A program made the position numbers and the translations under genes. Positions 9,706 through 17,773 of a stretch of DNA of 64,000 nucleotides are shown here, in pieces. This DNA is from Thalassolituus marinus. Lineage in GTDB: Bacteria > Pseudomonadota > Gammaproteobacteria > Pseudomonadales > Oceanobacteraceae. Where the stretch lies: contig NZ_JAEDAH010000096.1 in NCBI RefSeq assembly GCF_020320395.1, positions 3,132 through 67,131 on the forward strand. The letters run 5' to 3'. Below the pieces are notes generated by a model, which saw nothing but the letters and a program-made list of their open reading frames with translations, was not told the DNA's origin and did not search any database. How positions within the stretch are numbered: position 1 is the first letter of the stretch; the number at the start of each line of letters is the position of its first letter.

Positions 9706-9941
9706 GCCTGACCCTGCAGTTGTTGTTATGAACGTCAGTATTGCCGGGCCGGCGGCGCCCGAAAATGGCCGTGCAGCTCAGATGTCGTGGCATAAGTGCC
9801 ACCTGACTGAGTGTTAAACAGCCAATATCTCAGATCGTTTGCCCCTCGCTCTGTCGGATTTTCACCTGTGAGTAGCTTGCAGCCTGCATGGTTGCTGGAT
9901 TTCAGCCGTAACGACTGCCTGTATTGCGGTGCAGCTCAAAG

Positions 9942-9985
9942 TTGACGATCTATTCCGTTTTAAATAATCTCGTTCAAAACGGAAT
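9942..9985 (+). promoter_or_regulatory. Sigma70-like promoter with inverted-repeat operator for the monooxygenase-patatin operon
   Basis: TTGACG (9942-9947), a 17-bp spacer and TAATCT (9965-9970) make a good sigma70 promoter 60 bp before the monooxygenase ATG. A perfect 10-bp inverted repeat, ATTCCGTTTT (9952-9961) and AAAACGGAAT (9976-9985), brackets the -10 box, as expected of a repressor site. The TetR gene at 12.5-13.1 kb is the obvious candidate regulator, but this is inference. Upstream (9706-9941) no other gene or clear site is seen. Confidence 0.55.
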
Positions 9986-10030
9986 GACTTGTCAGTATTG
10001 CCGTGCATAACAACAAATCAGGAAACAGGC

Positions 10031-11587
10031 ATGGAAAAACAGCATTGGGATATTGTGATTATCGGCGCAGGGGTCAGCGGCATTGGTGCTGCTGTGCGCT
10101 TGCTGCAGCAGGGCTTTACCGATTTTATTGTGCTGGAAAAGTACGATGAACTGGGTGGTACCTGGCGCGACAACACCTATCCGGGTTGTGCCTGTGATGT
10201 GCCATCTGCTCTGTATTCCTATTCATTTGCGCAAAAGCCGGACTGGAGTCGGGCGTTTGCAGGTCAGGCAGAGATTCTCGACTATGTGCATAACACGGCA
10301 GATAAGCAGGGTGTAAAACCCTTTATTCGTTATGGTGTCGATGTGCAGGCCAGCCGCTGGAACGACGCTCAGCAGCAATGGCAGCTGCAAACCTCGGCAG
10401 GGGATATCAGTGCGAATAAACTGATTTCTGCGGTGGGCTATCTGCATGAACCCATCATGCCAAACCTGCCCGGGCTGAGCGAATTTCCGGGCAAGGTATT
10501 CCACAGCTCACGCTGGGATCACGAGTGCGATCTGCGCGATAAAAAAGTGGCGGTTATCGGTACGGGGGCCTCGGCGATTCAGTTTATTCCCGAGATCCAG
10601 CCACAGGTAAATAAACTGAGTGTGTTTCAGCGCACACCGCAATGGATTCTGCCGAAACCGGATCACCGCATTCCTGCCATTGAGCGCGCGTTCTTCCGCA
10701 TTCCTCTGACACTGAACAGCTGGCGCAAAATTCTGTATGCCGGACTTGAGGTTTTCGGGATCGGTTTCCGCCGCCCGGGTTTACTGAAAGTGGTGCAGAA
10801 ACTGGCTCAGCGTCACCTGAATTCAAGCATCAAAGACCCACAGTTGCGGGCCAAACTGACACCGGATTACACGCTGGGTTGTAAGCGTGTACTGTTATCC
10901 AATAACTATTATCCTGCGATGGCGAAACTGAATGTTGATCTGCACGCCACCGGTGTTGAACAGATTCGCGGCAATAAAGTGGTCGGTCAGGATGGTAGTG
11001 AAGCTGAAGCCGACGTGATTATTCTTGGCACCGGCTTTCATGTGTCGGATGTACCTATCGCAGCGCAGGTCTTTGGTCGTGATGGTCGCTCGCTGGAGGA
11101 TATCTGGCAGGGCAGCCCGCAGGCTTATCGCGGTACCTGTGTAAATAATTTCCCGAATTTCTTTTTAATTCTCGGACCGAATCTGGCTATCGGCAATAAC
11201 TCGGCATTTGTAGTCATTGAATCGCAGCTGAATTACATCATGGGCGCTATGCAGGTCATGCAGCGTAACCAGCTGCAAACGGTGGAAGTGTGCGCACAGA
11301 AGCAGGATGACTATAACCAGCTGGTGCAGGATGAACTGCAGAAAACCGTGTGGAACACCGGCGGTTGCTCCAGTTATTACCTGGATAAAAATGGCCGCAA
11401 CAGTATTGGTTTTCCGTGGAGCTCCAATCGCATGCAAGCTTTACTGCGCCATTTTGATCCGGAGTCTTACCAGACTCTGGCGAAAGTTGACTGGCAGGCT
11501 CAGCAGGCTGACGTTGTGGCTGAGAAACTCGCGCGTAAGCGTCGCACCACCACTCGTCGTAAGAAGGCAGAGGAGGAGAAAGCATGA
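10031..11587 (+). CDS. Flavin-containing (Baeyer-Villiger type) monooxygenase
   Basis: From the ATG at 10031 (GGAAACAGG ribosome site just upstream) the product is 518 residues. It has the FAD Rossmann motif GAGVSG at 12-17, the type I Baeyer-Villiger fingerprint FPGKVFHSSRW at 152-162 (FxGxxxHxxxW) and the NADPH Rossmann motif GTGASA at 177-182. Such enzymes use NADPH and O2 to turn ketones into esters. The Lys/Arg-rich C-terminal tail is unusual and probably soluble. It overlaps the patatin gene by four bases (ATGA), so oxidation followed by ester hydrolysis is an attractive pathway reading (inference). An earlier in-frame ATG at 9989 lacks a ribosome site. Confidence 0.92.
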   Translation: MEKQHWDIVIIGAGVSGIGAAVRLLQQGFTDFIVLEKYDELGGTWRDNTYPGCACDVPSALYSYSFAQKPDWSRAFAGQAEILDYVHNTADKQGVKPFIRYGVDVQASRWNDAQQQWQLQTSAGDISANKLISAVGYLHEPIMPNLPGLSEFPGKVFHSSRWDHECDLRDKKVAVIGTGASAIQFIPEIQPQVNKLSVFQRTPQWILPKPDHRIPAIERAFFRIPLTLNSWRKILYAGLEVFGIGFRRPGLLKVVQKLAQRHLNSSIKDPQLRAKLTPDYTLGCKRVLLSNNYYPAMAKLNVDLHATGVEQIRGNKVVGQDGSEAEADVIILGTGFHVSDVPIAAQVFGRDGRSLEDIWQGSPQAYRGTCVNNFPNFFLILGPNLAIGNNSAFVVIESQLNYIMGAMQVMQRNQLQTVEVCAQKQDDYNQLVQDELQKTVWNTGGCSSYYLDKNGRNSIGFPWSSNRMQALLRHFDPESYQTLAKVDWQAQQADVVAEKLARKRRTTTRRKKAEEEKA

Positions 11588-12522
11588 AGCAACCTGAACG
11601 AGCACTGGTACTGGGCTGTGGTGCCGTCGCTGGTGGTGCATGGACCATTGCCGCGCTGGACGCTGTGCGTCGTCAGCTGAACTGGGACCCGGCGCAGGCC
11701 AGTCTGATCGTCGGTACGTCCGTCGGGGCCGTCATAGCCGCACTGCTGGCCAGCGGTGTATCGCTTGATCGCTTACTGGCAGCACAACGTAATGAAGCGG
11801 ACGCCGACTGTGTGTGGAATCACGAAACCGATTCCGGTGGCAAATTTCCACCCTGGCCGCAGTGGCGGCTCACCAGCAGCGCACTGGTTAAAAAAGCCCT
11901 GAATCGGGAGGTTCGTCCGTTAACCGGTGTGTGTGGTTTATTGCCACGAGGGCGTACTGATATGTCAGGTTTCGAGCGTCTGATTCGGTCGGCGTCGGCC
12001 GATCAGTGGCCAGACAAAAAGCTCTGGTTAATGGCGGTGGATGCCGCCAGCGGTGAGCGCCGAGCATTCGGACGCCAGGTGGAAGATACACAACAGATTC
12101 CGCTTTCGCGTGCTGTGTGTGCCTCGTATGCCGTGCCGGGCTGTTGTCCGCCGGTTGCTGTTCAGGGCAGTACGTATCTGGATGGCGGTATCGTTTCGCC
12201 GGTGTCCGCCGACCTGCTGGTTAATGAAGATATCGACGAAGTGATTATGCTGGTGCCGATGGCTTCCCGTCAGCCGGGTCGCAGCGGCGGTATGATTAAC
12301 GCCGTTGAACGTTATGTTCGCCGGGGTATGACCGCGCTGGTGGATCGTGAAGAAGCGATGCTGAGAGCAGCAGGAAAGCGCGTTATTCGTATTGAGCCGA
12401 ACGAGGATGATCTGCATGCCTTTGGCTGGAACCTGCTCGATCCGGGGCGTCGTCAGACGATTTTTGATACGGCACAGATGACGGCGCCGGCGACGGTTGC
12501 CAGGGCGATTGCAGAGGCCTGA
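11584..12522 (+). CDS. Patatin-like phospholipase/esterase
   Basis: The 312-residue patatin-family protein has an oxyanion-type glycine-rich start (LGCGAVAGGAW, 10-20), the nucleophile elbow GTSVG with Ser46, and the catalytic Asp200 in YLDGG. The Ser-Asp dyad is complete. Translation is coupled to the monooxygenase by an ATGA overlap, so both should act on the same substrate class, for example hydrolysing esters made by Baeyer-Villiger oxidation or releasing acyl chains. No signal peptide is present, so it is cytoplasmic or peripheral. Its stop codon abuts the end of the convergent tetR gene without any gap. Confidence 0.9.
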   Translation: MKQPERALVLGCGAVAGGAWTIAALDAVRRQLNWDPAQASLIVGTSVGAVIAALLASGVSLDRLLAAQRNEADADCVWNHETDSGGKFPPWPQWRLTSSALVKKALNREVRPLTGVCGLLPRGRTDMSGFERLIRSASADQWPDKKLWLMAVDAASGERRAFGRQVEDTQQIPLSRAVCASYAVPGCCPPVAVQGSTYLDGGIVSPVSADLLVNEDIDEVIMLVPMASRQPGRSGGMINAVERYVRRGMTALVDREEAMLRAAGKRVIRIEPNEDDLHAFGWNLLDPGRRQTIFDTAQMTAPATVARAIAEA

Positions 12523-13137
12523 TCAGCCGGCTGACAGGCCACCAATAACGAAGTGAATAATTTCAGATTTCCATTGCTGAATATCCGCTTCGTTATCTTT
12601 GCCGGTGGCGATTTTTTTCACGGCTTCCATAATCATGGCGGTAATTAATTGTGCCGCCATCGACTGATTCATATTCGCTCGCAGAAAACCTTTATCGACG
12701 CCATTTTTCATATAGTGCGCAGTAAACTGTGCGAATACCGCAATAAAATGATCGACTGAGGCTCTGGCTTCTTCATCGATGCTCATTGCTTCGTAAAATG
12801 CGATGCGCGCGAGTCGCGGGTCCTGCTGAAAAATACGCATCATGTGTGCAGCAATGCGTTCCAGCTGCTGGCGATAATCGTCGAGGCTGTCGGTGGATGG
12901 CGGTTCCTGCTGTACCACATCAGCCATCTGCGCTAAAAGTTCAGCCAGGATGGCATTAAAAATATCGCGTTTGTTTTTGTAATAGCGGTAGATGGTGCCA
13001 TGACCTATGCCCAGCGCATTGGCAATATCAGCAACGCCGGCGCTGTGATATCCCTTGCTGGAAAATACTTCGATGGCCGCCTGCAGAATATCGTAGCGGC
13101 GCTGAGCGATTTTTTCTTTACTGGCAATGTTCGCCAT
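12523..13137 (-). CDS. TetR/AcrR family transcriptional regulator
   Basis: The 204-residue protein has a canonical TetR N-terminal HTH at about residues 10-60 (ILQAAIEVFSSKGYHSAGV, then GHGTIYRYYKNKRDIF) and an all-helical ligand-binding C-terminal part. It converges on the patatin gene with no spacer. Local TetR proteins next to monooxygenase/lipase operons usually sense the pathway substrate. The inverted repeat at 9952-9985 is a candidate target. No match to that repeat was found in the short region upstream of tetR itself, so autoregulation is not evident. Confidence 0.9.
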   Translation of the reverse strand: MANIASKEKIAQRRYDILQAAIEVFSSKGYHSAGVADIANALGIGHGTIYRYYKNKRDIFNAILAELLAQMADVVQQEPPSTDSLDDYRQQLERIAAHMMRIFQQDPRLARIAFYEAMSIDEEARASVDHFIAVFAQFTAHYMKNGVDKGFLRANMNQSMAAQLITAMIMEAVKKIATGKDNEADIQQWKSEIIHFVIGGLSAG

Positions 13138-13157
13138 GATGCCTGCCCGGTCGCGAT

Positions 13158-13182
13158 GAAAAGCGGCTCAGTGCGAGCCGCT
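13158..13182 (-). terminator. Terminator of the PepSY gene
   Basis: AGCGGCTC (13162-13169) pairs with GAGCCGCT (13175-13182), with a 5-nt loop and TTTTC on the minus strand. It lies between the PepSY stop and the tetR start. Confidence 0.65.
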
Positions 13183-13219
13183 GGTTATGGTACCACCCCA
13201 ACAGGCAATCGTCCCGCGC

Positions 13220-14584
13220 TCAGCTCGACTGACGGCGATTCAGCAGACTGTCGAGCAACGCAATCAGCAGTAGCACGACACCACTGAGCGGGAACAATAC
13301 CGCACTCAGGGTCAGCAGCAGGCGCCAGCCATGGCCACTGTGGTTGCTGTGCGGCGGCAGTGACAGTTGCGGACGGCGCACGCTGCGGCGTTTGAACCAG
13401 AGCACGGCACCAGCGATGCTGAGCAGAATAAGCAGCGCACAGGCCAGCATATTGCCCCATAAATTAATGGCCGACACTTCGCCTTTGTGCAGGGCGATGC
13501 CCGCGGCCATGGTTTTGGCCAGCAGGTTGTAATCGGCCCAGCCAATGTCAGCCAGAATATCACCGCTGTGCGGATCAATATGCACAGTGCGGTCGTTTAG
13601 CGGATTGCTGATATCGCCCGAGGTGGTGGAAGAAATCAGACTGTACACGCCTCGCTCGCCCCGCGGAAAACTGACACGGAAATAGTCGAGGCCCAAAGCT
13701 TTTCCCTGCGCCATGATGTCGGCCAGAGACAACAATGGTAGATGAGCATGATGCGGCTGACTGAGCGGCACTGGCAGTTGTTCCACTGCCCAGGGGACTT
13801 CTTCCAGATTGTCGCTGTTAAGGTTGCCGTGGATATGAGTTGTCGGCGTCGCTGCTTGCGTCGTTTCCGCCTGATAATTATTCCAGAAGCGCGCTGACTT
13901 TTCTGCCGGAAAACTGCTCCAGGGTTGCACCAGTTTCTGTCCCCAGACTCCGGTCCAGGCCAGGCCGCTTAAGGCAAAAAATACCAGCACCACACTCAGC
14001 CAGATGCCCAGTGCGCCGTGCAACTGACGCCAGCTGAAGCGCTTGTGATACTGGCGCAATGGCAGTTTCCACAGGCTGGCATTACGGCTACGGGGCCAGT
14101 GCAGATACAAACCTGACATCAGCAGAAACAGACATAAGCCAGCAGCAGCCTCCAGCAGGGCATCACCGCTTTTACCCAACAGCAGGGTGCCGTGGATATC
14201 GTCGGCGATGGCGTACCAGGTATCGGCCAGCGGAATACTGCCAACAACAACTGCGCGATACGGGTCGATAAATACCAGTATGGATTGCTGCTGTTGTTTA
14301 ACCACAAAGCGTGACGTTTCGCCGGCATTTTTCGCCGCTATAAACTGGTGTGGCCCGGCATTGGGAAACGCGCGTTTTACCTGCTTCAGCAAGACATCCG
14401 GTGACTGTTGCTGTGCCATTTCCGGCACCGTAAGCCAGTCACCGAACTGCAGCGATTCCAGCTGCGGTTTGAGCAGCAGTGCCATGCCAGACAGAGCCAG
14501 TACCAGCATAAACGGGATAACAAATAATCCTGCGTAAAAATGCCAGCGCCAGATGCGGCGGTATAACGTGTGTTGAGCCGTCAC
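13220..14584 (-). CDS. PepSY-associated transmembrane protein (siderophore/iron-uptake type)
   Basis: The 454-residue membrane protein has the PepSY_TM layout: a first helix right after the start (WHFYAGLFVIPFMLVLALSG), a large periplasmic PepSY region, further helices near 130-160 and 190-215, a second PepSY-like stretch (VHIDPHSGDILADIGWADYN) and C-terminal helices. The conserved histidines WRWHFYAG and RQLHGALGIW match families now viewed as ferric-siderophore reductases. It starts 10 bp after a TonB-receptor gene, the usual partner, and the two form one operon. The receptor is badly truncated, so the function of this pair is doubtful here. Confidence 0.85.
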   Translation of the reverse strand: MTAQHTLYRRIWRWHFYAGLFVIPFMLVLALSGMALLLKPQLESLQFGDWLTVPEMAQQQSPDVLLKQVKRAFPNAGPHQFIAAKNAGETSRFVVKQQQQSILVFIDPYRAVVVGSIPLADTWYAIADDIHGTLLLGKSGDALLEAAAGLCLFLLMSGLYLHWPRSRNASLWKLPLRQYHKRFSWRQLHGALGIWLSVVLVFFALSGLAWTGVWGQKLVQPWSSFPAEKSARFWNNYQAETTQAATPTTHIHGNLNSDNLEEVPWAVEQLPVPLSQPHHAHLPLLSLADIMAQGKALGLDYFRVSFPRGERGVYSLISSTTSGDISNPLNDRTVHIDPHSGDILADIGWADYNLLAKTMAAGIALHKGEVSAINLWGNMLACALLILLSIAGAVLWFKRRSVRRPQLSLPPHSNHSGHGWRLLLTLSAVLFPLSGVVLLLIALLDSLLNRRQSS

Positions 14585-14594
14585 AGTTCAGACC

Positions 14595-15236
14595 TCAGAA
14601 GCGGTAGCTGCCTTCAATAAACAGCGTGCGCTGCGGGTAGGGGTGATGCACATAAGCGCTGGCATTATTCAGATTATCGACGCCAAGGGAAGCCCAGCTG
14701 TTACGGTTGATCTGCCAGCGTGCTTTCGCATCAATAAAGGTATACGCATCAATGGCACCAAACACCGCGGATTCATGATCGCTGTTATCCAGTTCGTTGT
14801 AACTGTTGCTGGCGTGACGGACGCTGGCGGAAATATTAAGCGCTGCCGTCTGGTGCCAGGTCAGCGTCAGATTCTGTGACCAGCGCGGCGCGCCTGAGTA
14901 GCGCGTCTGCAGCAGATAATGCAGGGGCATACCATCAGCAAAGACCAGAGTGCGTGCGGTCTGGAACATATTGCTGCCACGCATACCCAGTGTCGCGTTG
15001 GGGTCACCGATGTAACGCTTGCGCACAATCACACCAGGTTGGTCGCGAACCGCATCTTCGGCATTGATGATGTTCACGCTCTCCAGCTGTTCGGCACTGA
15101 TCAGGTTAACCGGGCCTGTATTAATCACGCTGGCGCTACTGGCTTCGGTGACCTGAGTATCCAGCTGGATATCCTGGTTGGCGGCAACGGCAGTGAAGGG
15201 CAGAAGGAATGACAGCAGTGCGATCCGGTGATGCAT
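14595..15236 (-). pseudogene. TonB-dependent receptor with large in-frame internal deletion
   Basis: From the ATG at 15236 the protein has a signal peptide (HRIALLSFLLPFTAVAA), then a normal plug-domain start (INAEDAVRDQPGVIVRKRY, RGSNMFQTARTLVFADGMPL). At about residue 115 it jumps straight to the last barrel strands and ends in the typical terminal Phe (TLFIEGSYRF). Only 213 residues remain of the usual 650-750, and the reading frame is intact across the junction. The missing piece is most of the 22-strand barrel, so no functional channel is possible. It is followed 10 bp later by the PepSY partner. Assembly collapse is an alternative explanation. Confidence 0.85.
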
Positions 15237-15358
15237 GCGCAAAAGTCTCTCAGCTAAGATTGAATTGGCGCGGACGATAGCAAAAAGTGCGGGCGCTTCA
15301 GATATGGCAGCTTGTCGCACGGCGGGCCGCTGTATATAACGGCAGGGCATCATTTTTT

Positions 15359-15790
15359 ATGGCGGACAACACTATGCATGACGCTGCGCTGGCAGGCGTC
15401 GGGGAATTTGCACCTTGTGTGTCATTTATCCTGTTGTGCGAAGGGCAGGTTCTGCTGGAACAACGGCGCGCCGATAAGGCCGTTGATCCGGGGTTGATCA
15501 TGATTCCCGGTGGTCATATGGAAGCAGGCGAAAGTCAGTGGCAGACGTTACTGCGGGAAGTCGCAGAAGAACTTGCGCTGACAGTAACCCGGGCGAGCTA
15601 CATTTGCTCGCTGATTCACCGCACGACGGAGACTCAGCTACTGCATTACTACCTGGTTCATGAGTGGCAGGGCGATCTCTGTGCGCAGGAAGCCGAACGG
15701 GTTTTCTGGTCGCCGCTGGCCAGCGCCGATGAGCTCATTACCGGAACCGATTGTATTGCGCTGGCCGAGGCGCTGCGTTTATACGGTTGA
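15359..15790 (+). CDS. Nudix hydrolase
   Basis: The 143-residue protein carries a Nudix box at about 52-74 (GHMEAGESQWQTLLREVAEE), matching GX5EX7REUXEE with the metal-binding REVAEE intact. The last glycine of the consensus is replaced by Ala (EELAL), which many active members tolerate. The substrate, a nucleoside diphosphate derivative, is not predictable. Two start codons are possible (15359 and 15374), and a longer frame to 15287 lacks support. It is divergent from the TonB-receptor remnant. Confidence 0.85.
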   Translation: MADNTMHDAALAGVGEFAPCVSFILLCEGQVLLEQRRADKAVDPGLIMIPGGHMEAGESQWQTLLREVAEELALTVTRASYICSLIHRTTETQLLHYYLVHEWQGDLCAQEAERVFWSPLASADELITGTDCIALAEALRLYG

Positions 15791-15849
15791 AGGATTTAGT
15801 GGGCAGGCGGAAACCCAGTAACGACGCGGGAATGCGCACCTTATCGCCA

Positions 15850-16170
15850 GATTATCCAGAGATTTATCCACAGGTATTTTTCTGACTGGCGCATCTTGTC
15901 CCCATTTCATACGCCTGTTTGAAGTAAAAAATCTGAGATTTTTTAAATTTCCCTATTGCCTGACAGGATCAGCTGTGATCCAGCAATGGTGCGGCTTCTT
16001 CATTGAAAAATAAGGATTTTTTTCAAAAATACTGCACTGCACAAAAAATGCACGTTTTGTCAGCGGGCCCGTGGTTACGGGCCCAAAATGAGTTCTCAAA
16101 AGATTGTTCACAGAATTATCCACAGGAACCGTGGAAAACATCAGGGTTGACAATGATTACTTATGCACAA
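15850..16170. other. AT-rich gap with DnaA-box-like 9-mers
   Basis: The gene-free stretch 15791-16171 holds two perfect TTATCCACA boxes in the same orientation (15864-15872 and 16116-16124) and two one-mismatch copies (TTATCCAGA at 15852, TTATGCACA at 16161). Between them is an AT-rich part (about 15920-16040) and an 8-bp GGGCCCGT/ACGGGCCC hairpin at 16065-16084. No coding frame looks real. It could be a DnaA-binding or titration site; dnaA, dnaN and gidA are not nearby. Confidence 0.4.
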
Positions 16171-16171
16171 T

Positions 16172-17104
16172 TCACGCGACAGCGGTTGACCGCTGCGGGG
16201 TTGCGCTGTTAAGGCCGTTTACCACGGTGGCGATCAGCGCTGCCAGCACCAGGCCAGCAAGAACATCAGCGCCATAGTGATAACGCAGATACAGGGTCGA
16301 GAGGGTGATGCTCAGCGTCATAAACAGCACCAGCGGACGAGCTGACGGTGAATACAGGCGCCAGCAGGTCAGCAGGGTTACCCAGGGAATGGCGGTATGC
16401 AGGCTGGGGAAGCAGTCATAGGCATAACGGAAGCTGTTGACCGCATCGTACATCACGGTATCGCGAGCCCCGAGGCTGACACTGAACAGCTCCGGCATGG
16501 CGTCACCGGGGCCTTTAACCGGGATAAAGAAGTACAGCACGAAGCCGCTGCACAGCGTGTAAATCACAGCCTGACGCAGGCGGATAAAGTCGGCGTATTG
16601 TTCGCGCCAGAACAGCCACAGCAGTGAGCCGATGGGCAGTGCGTAGTAGAAGTGCAGATAGGAAGATTCCATCCACAGGGTCATCAGTGGGCTTACCAGA
16701 GGTTCCAGCCACAATGGCAGTGCCTGGCCGAACACGCGGGTATCGAAGGCCAGCATCCATTGATCGCGCAGTGGTAGCTGCAGATTGTCGAGCAGCAGTT
16801 CGAGACGAAACACGCGCATGGTGAGGTAGCCCAGCAGCATGGCTGGTACCGGCCAGAATTCACGCAGCAACCACTGCCAGCGGGGTGGCAGGCGCTGTTG
16901 CTGCAAAGCTGCTCTGGCAGTCAGCAGCATCAGCAGAAACAGGGCAGCGCCCGTCAGGGCCGCTTTGTTCTGTGCGGGTTGCCACTGCTGAATAACACCG
17001 GATAGCAGGGTTACCAGAGTAACGATGGCAGGAAACAGCAGGGTCAGTTGTTTATCCAGGGGCCATTGGCGGATGCTGGACAGGGCATGGGATACGGCGT
17101 GCAT
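16172..17104 (-). CDS. PAP2-superfamily membrane phosphatase/phosphotransferase
   Basis: The 310-residue polytopic protein has the C-terminal PAP2 motifs: FPSLHTA (catalytic His region) and LRYHYGADVLAG (the RxxxxHxxxD-like element), with a KGPGDAMPE segment ahead of them. It resembles the PAP2_3 (Aur1/inositol phosphotransferase-like) branch more than PgpB. It would act on lipid phosphates at the outer face of the inner membrane. Helices are dense from about residue 20 onward. The exact substrate is unknown. It is a lone gene. Confidence 0.82.
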   Translation of the reverse strand: MHAVSHALSSIRQWPLDKQLTLLFPAIVTLVTLLSGVIQQWQPAQNKAALTGAALFLLMLLTARAALQQQRLPPRWQWLLREFWPVPAMLLGYLTMRVFRLELLLDNLQLPLRDQWMLAFDTRVFGQALPLWLEPLVSPLMTLWMESSYLHFYYALPIGSLLWLFWREQYADFIRLRQAVIYTLCSGFVLYFFIPVKGPGDAMPELFSVSLGARDTVMYDAVNSFRYAYDCFPSLHTAIPWVTLLTCWRLYSPSARPLVLFMTLSITLSTLYLRYHYGADVLAGLVLAALIATVVNGLNSATPQRSTAVA

Positions 17105-17195
17105 AGATAATCATATTGTTATTATCAGGCCAGTATAGAGGAAGCTGGCCGGGGCTGGCAGGTGTCTGTGCGACAGCAGAGGGGTTCAGGCAGGC

Positions 17196-17230
17196 AAAAA
17201 AAAAGCACAGTGGATGGGCACTGTGCTTTT
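17196..17230 (-). terminator. Strong minus-strand terminator
   Basis: A 12-bp stem (AAAAGCACAGTG at 17201-17212, CACTGTGCTTTT at 17219-17230) has a T9 tail on the minus strand. It ends transcription coming from the frameshifted gene upstream, or from a small RNA. Confidence 0.8.
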
Positions 17231-17256
17231 CAGCTGTGGCAGTCTGATCATCCACC

Positions 17257-17270
17257 ACAGAGTACTCTGT
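17257..17270. promoter_or_regulatory. 14-bp perfect palindrome
   Basis: ACAGAGTACTCTGT is a perfect palindrome between the 17.2-kb terminator and the broken gene. It could be an operator or part of a small transcript. Confidence 0.3.
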
Positions 17271-17327
17271 CGAGTGAGCCACCCTCATAGCTCACAGTGT
17301 CAGAATAGGTGCTGATGCGCGGATTGT

Positions 17328-17350
17328 CGCTGCGACAGGTTGTCGCAGCG
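17328..17350. other. 10-bp hairpin directly after a stop codon
   Basis: CGCTGCGACA (17328-17337) and TGTCGCAGCG (17341-17350) make a perfect stem with a 3-nt loop, abutting the minus-strand stop codon at 17351. No T-tract follows. Confidence 0.5.
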
Positions 17351-17726
17351 TCAGTAAAGGTTTTTCAGATCGTGCTTCACCACCCGGTCGACGACCAGAT
17401 GGGTTGCTTTGCCCAGCAGACCTTCGCCCTGCATATGGGCTGACAGGGCTTTGGCGAATGGGGTTATCGACGGAGTGCCATAACGCTCGGCGTGCCGGAT
17501 AGCCTGAGTGAAGGCATGCGCCGGTTGCCATTGTTGTTGCTGCACACTGATCACAATGCCCAGCCGCGGCAATTTGTCGTTGATCGCACAGCGCGCGAGC
17601 CACTGTGGATCGTTACTGAGTCGCCGGGCGGCATCCCACAGGCTGTCATCTGTTGGTCATCAGACTGCAACCAATCTGCCACGGCTCTGCCATCGGACCG
17701 TCAGCAAAGCGCCATCGGCCTGTCAC
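17351..17726 (-). pseudogene. Frameshifted small protein gene of unknown function
   Basis: On the minus strand a GTG at 17726, preceded by AAGGAC, opens a frame (MTGRWRFADGPMAEPWQIGC...) that hits TGA after 25 codons, near 17650. One frame over, a coding-like stretch runs on without a start (DDSLWDAARRLSNDPQWLAR...GKATHLVVDRVVKHDLKNLY) to 17351. Removing a single base near 17651-17654 joins them into about 124 residues. The length (376 nt, one more than a multiple of three) agrees. No family is recognised. It may be a real pseudogene or a sequencing error. Confidence 0.5.
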
Positions 17727-17773
17727 GTAAGCGTCCTTAAATATCCGGCGTACACTCTTTGCCGGAAGTGACT

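Noticed and set aside
16065-16084. GGGCCCGT/ACGGGCCC hairpin as a terminator
   Set aside because: No T-tract on either side and no adjacent transcript clearly ending there.
16003-16212. 69-codon plus-strand frame in the DnaA-box region
   Set aside because: No ribosome site, crosses the boxes and the PAP2 gene end, composition unlike coding sequence.
17292-17603. Minus-strand 103-codon frame near 17.4 kb
   Set aside because: It competes with the frame giving a protein-like sequence (17351-17726) and runs through the hairpin after that gene's stop.
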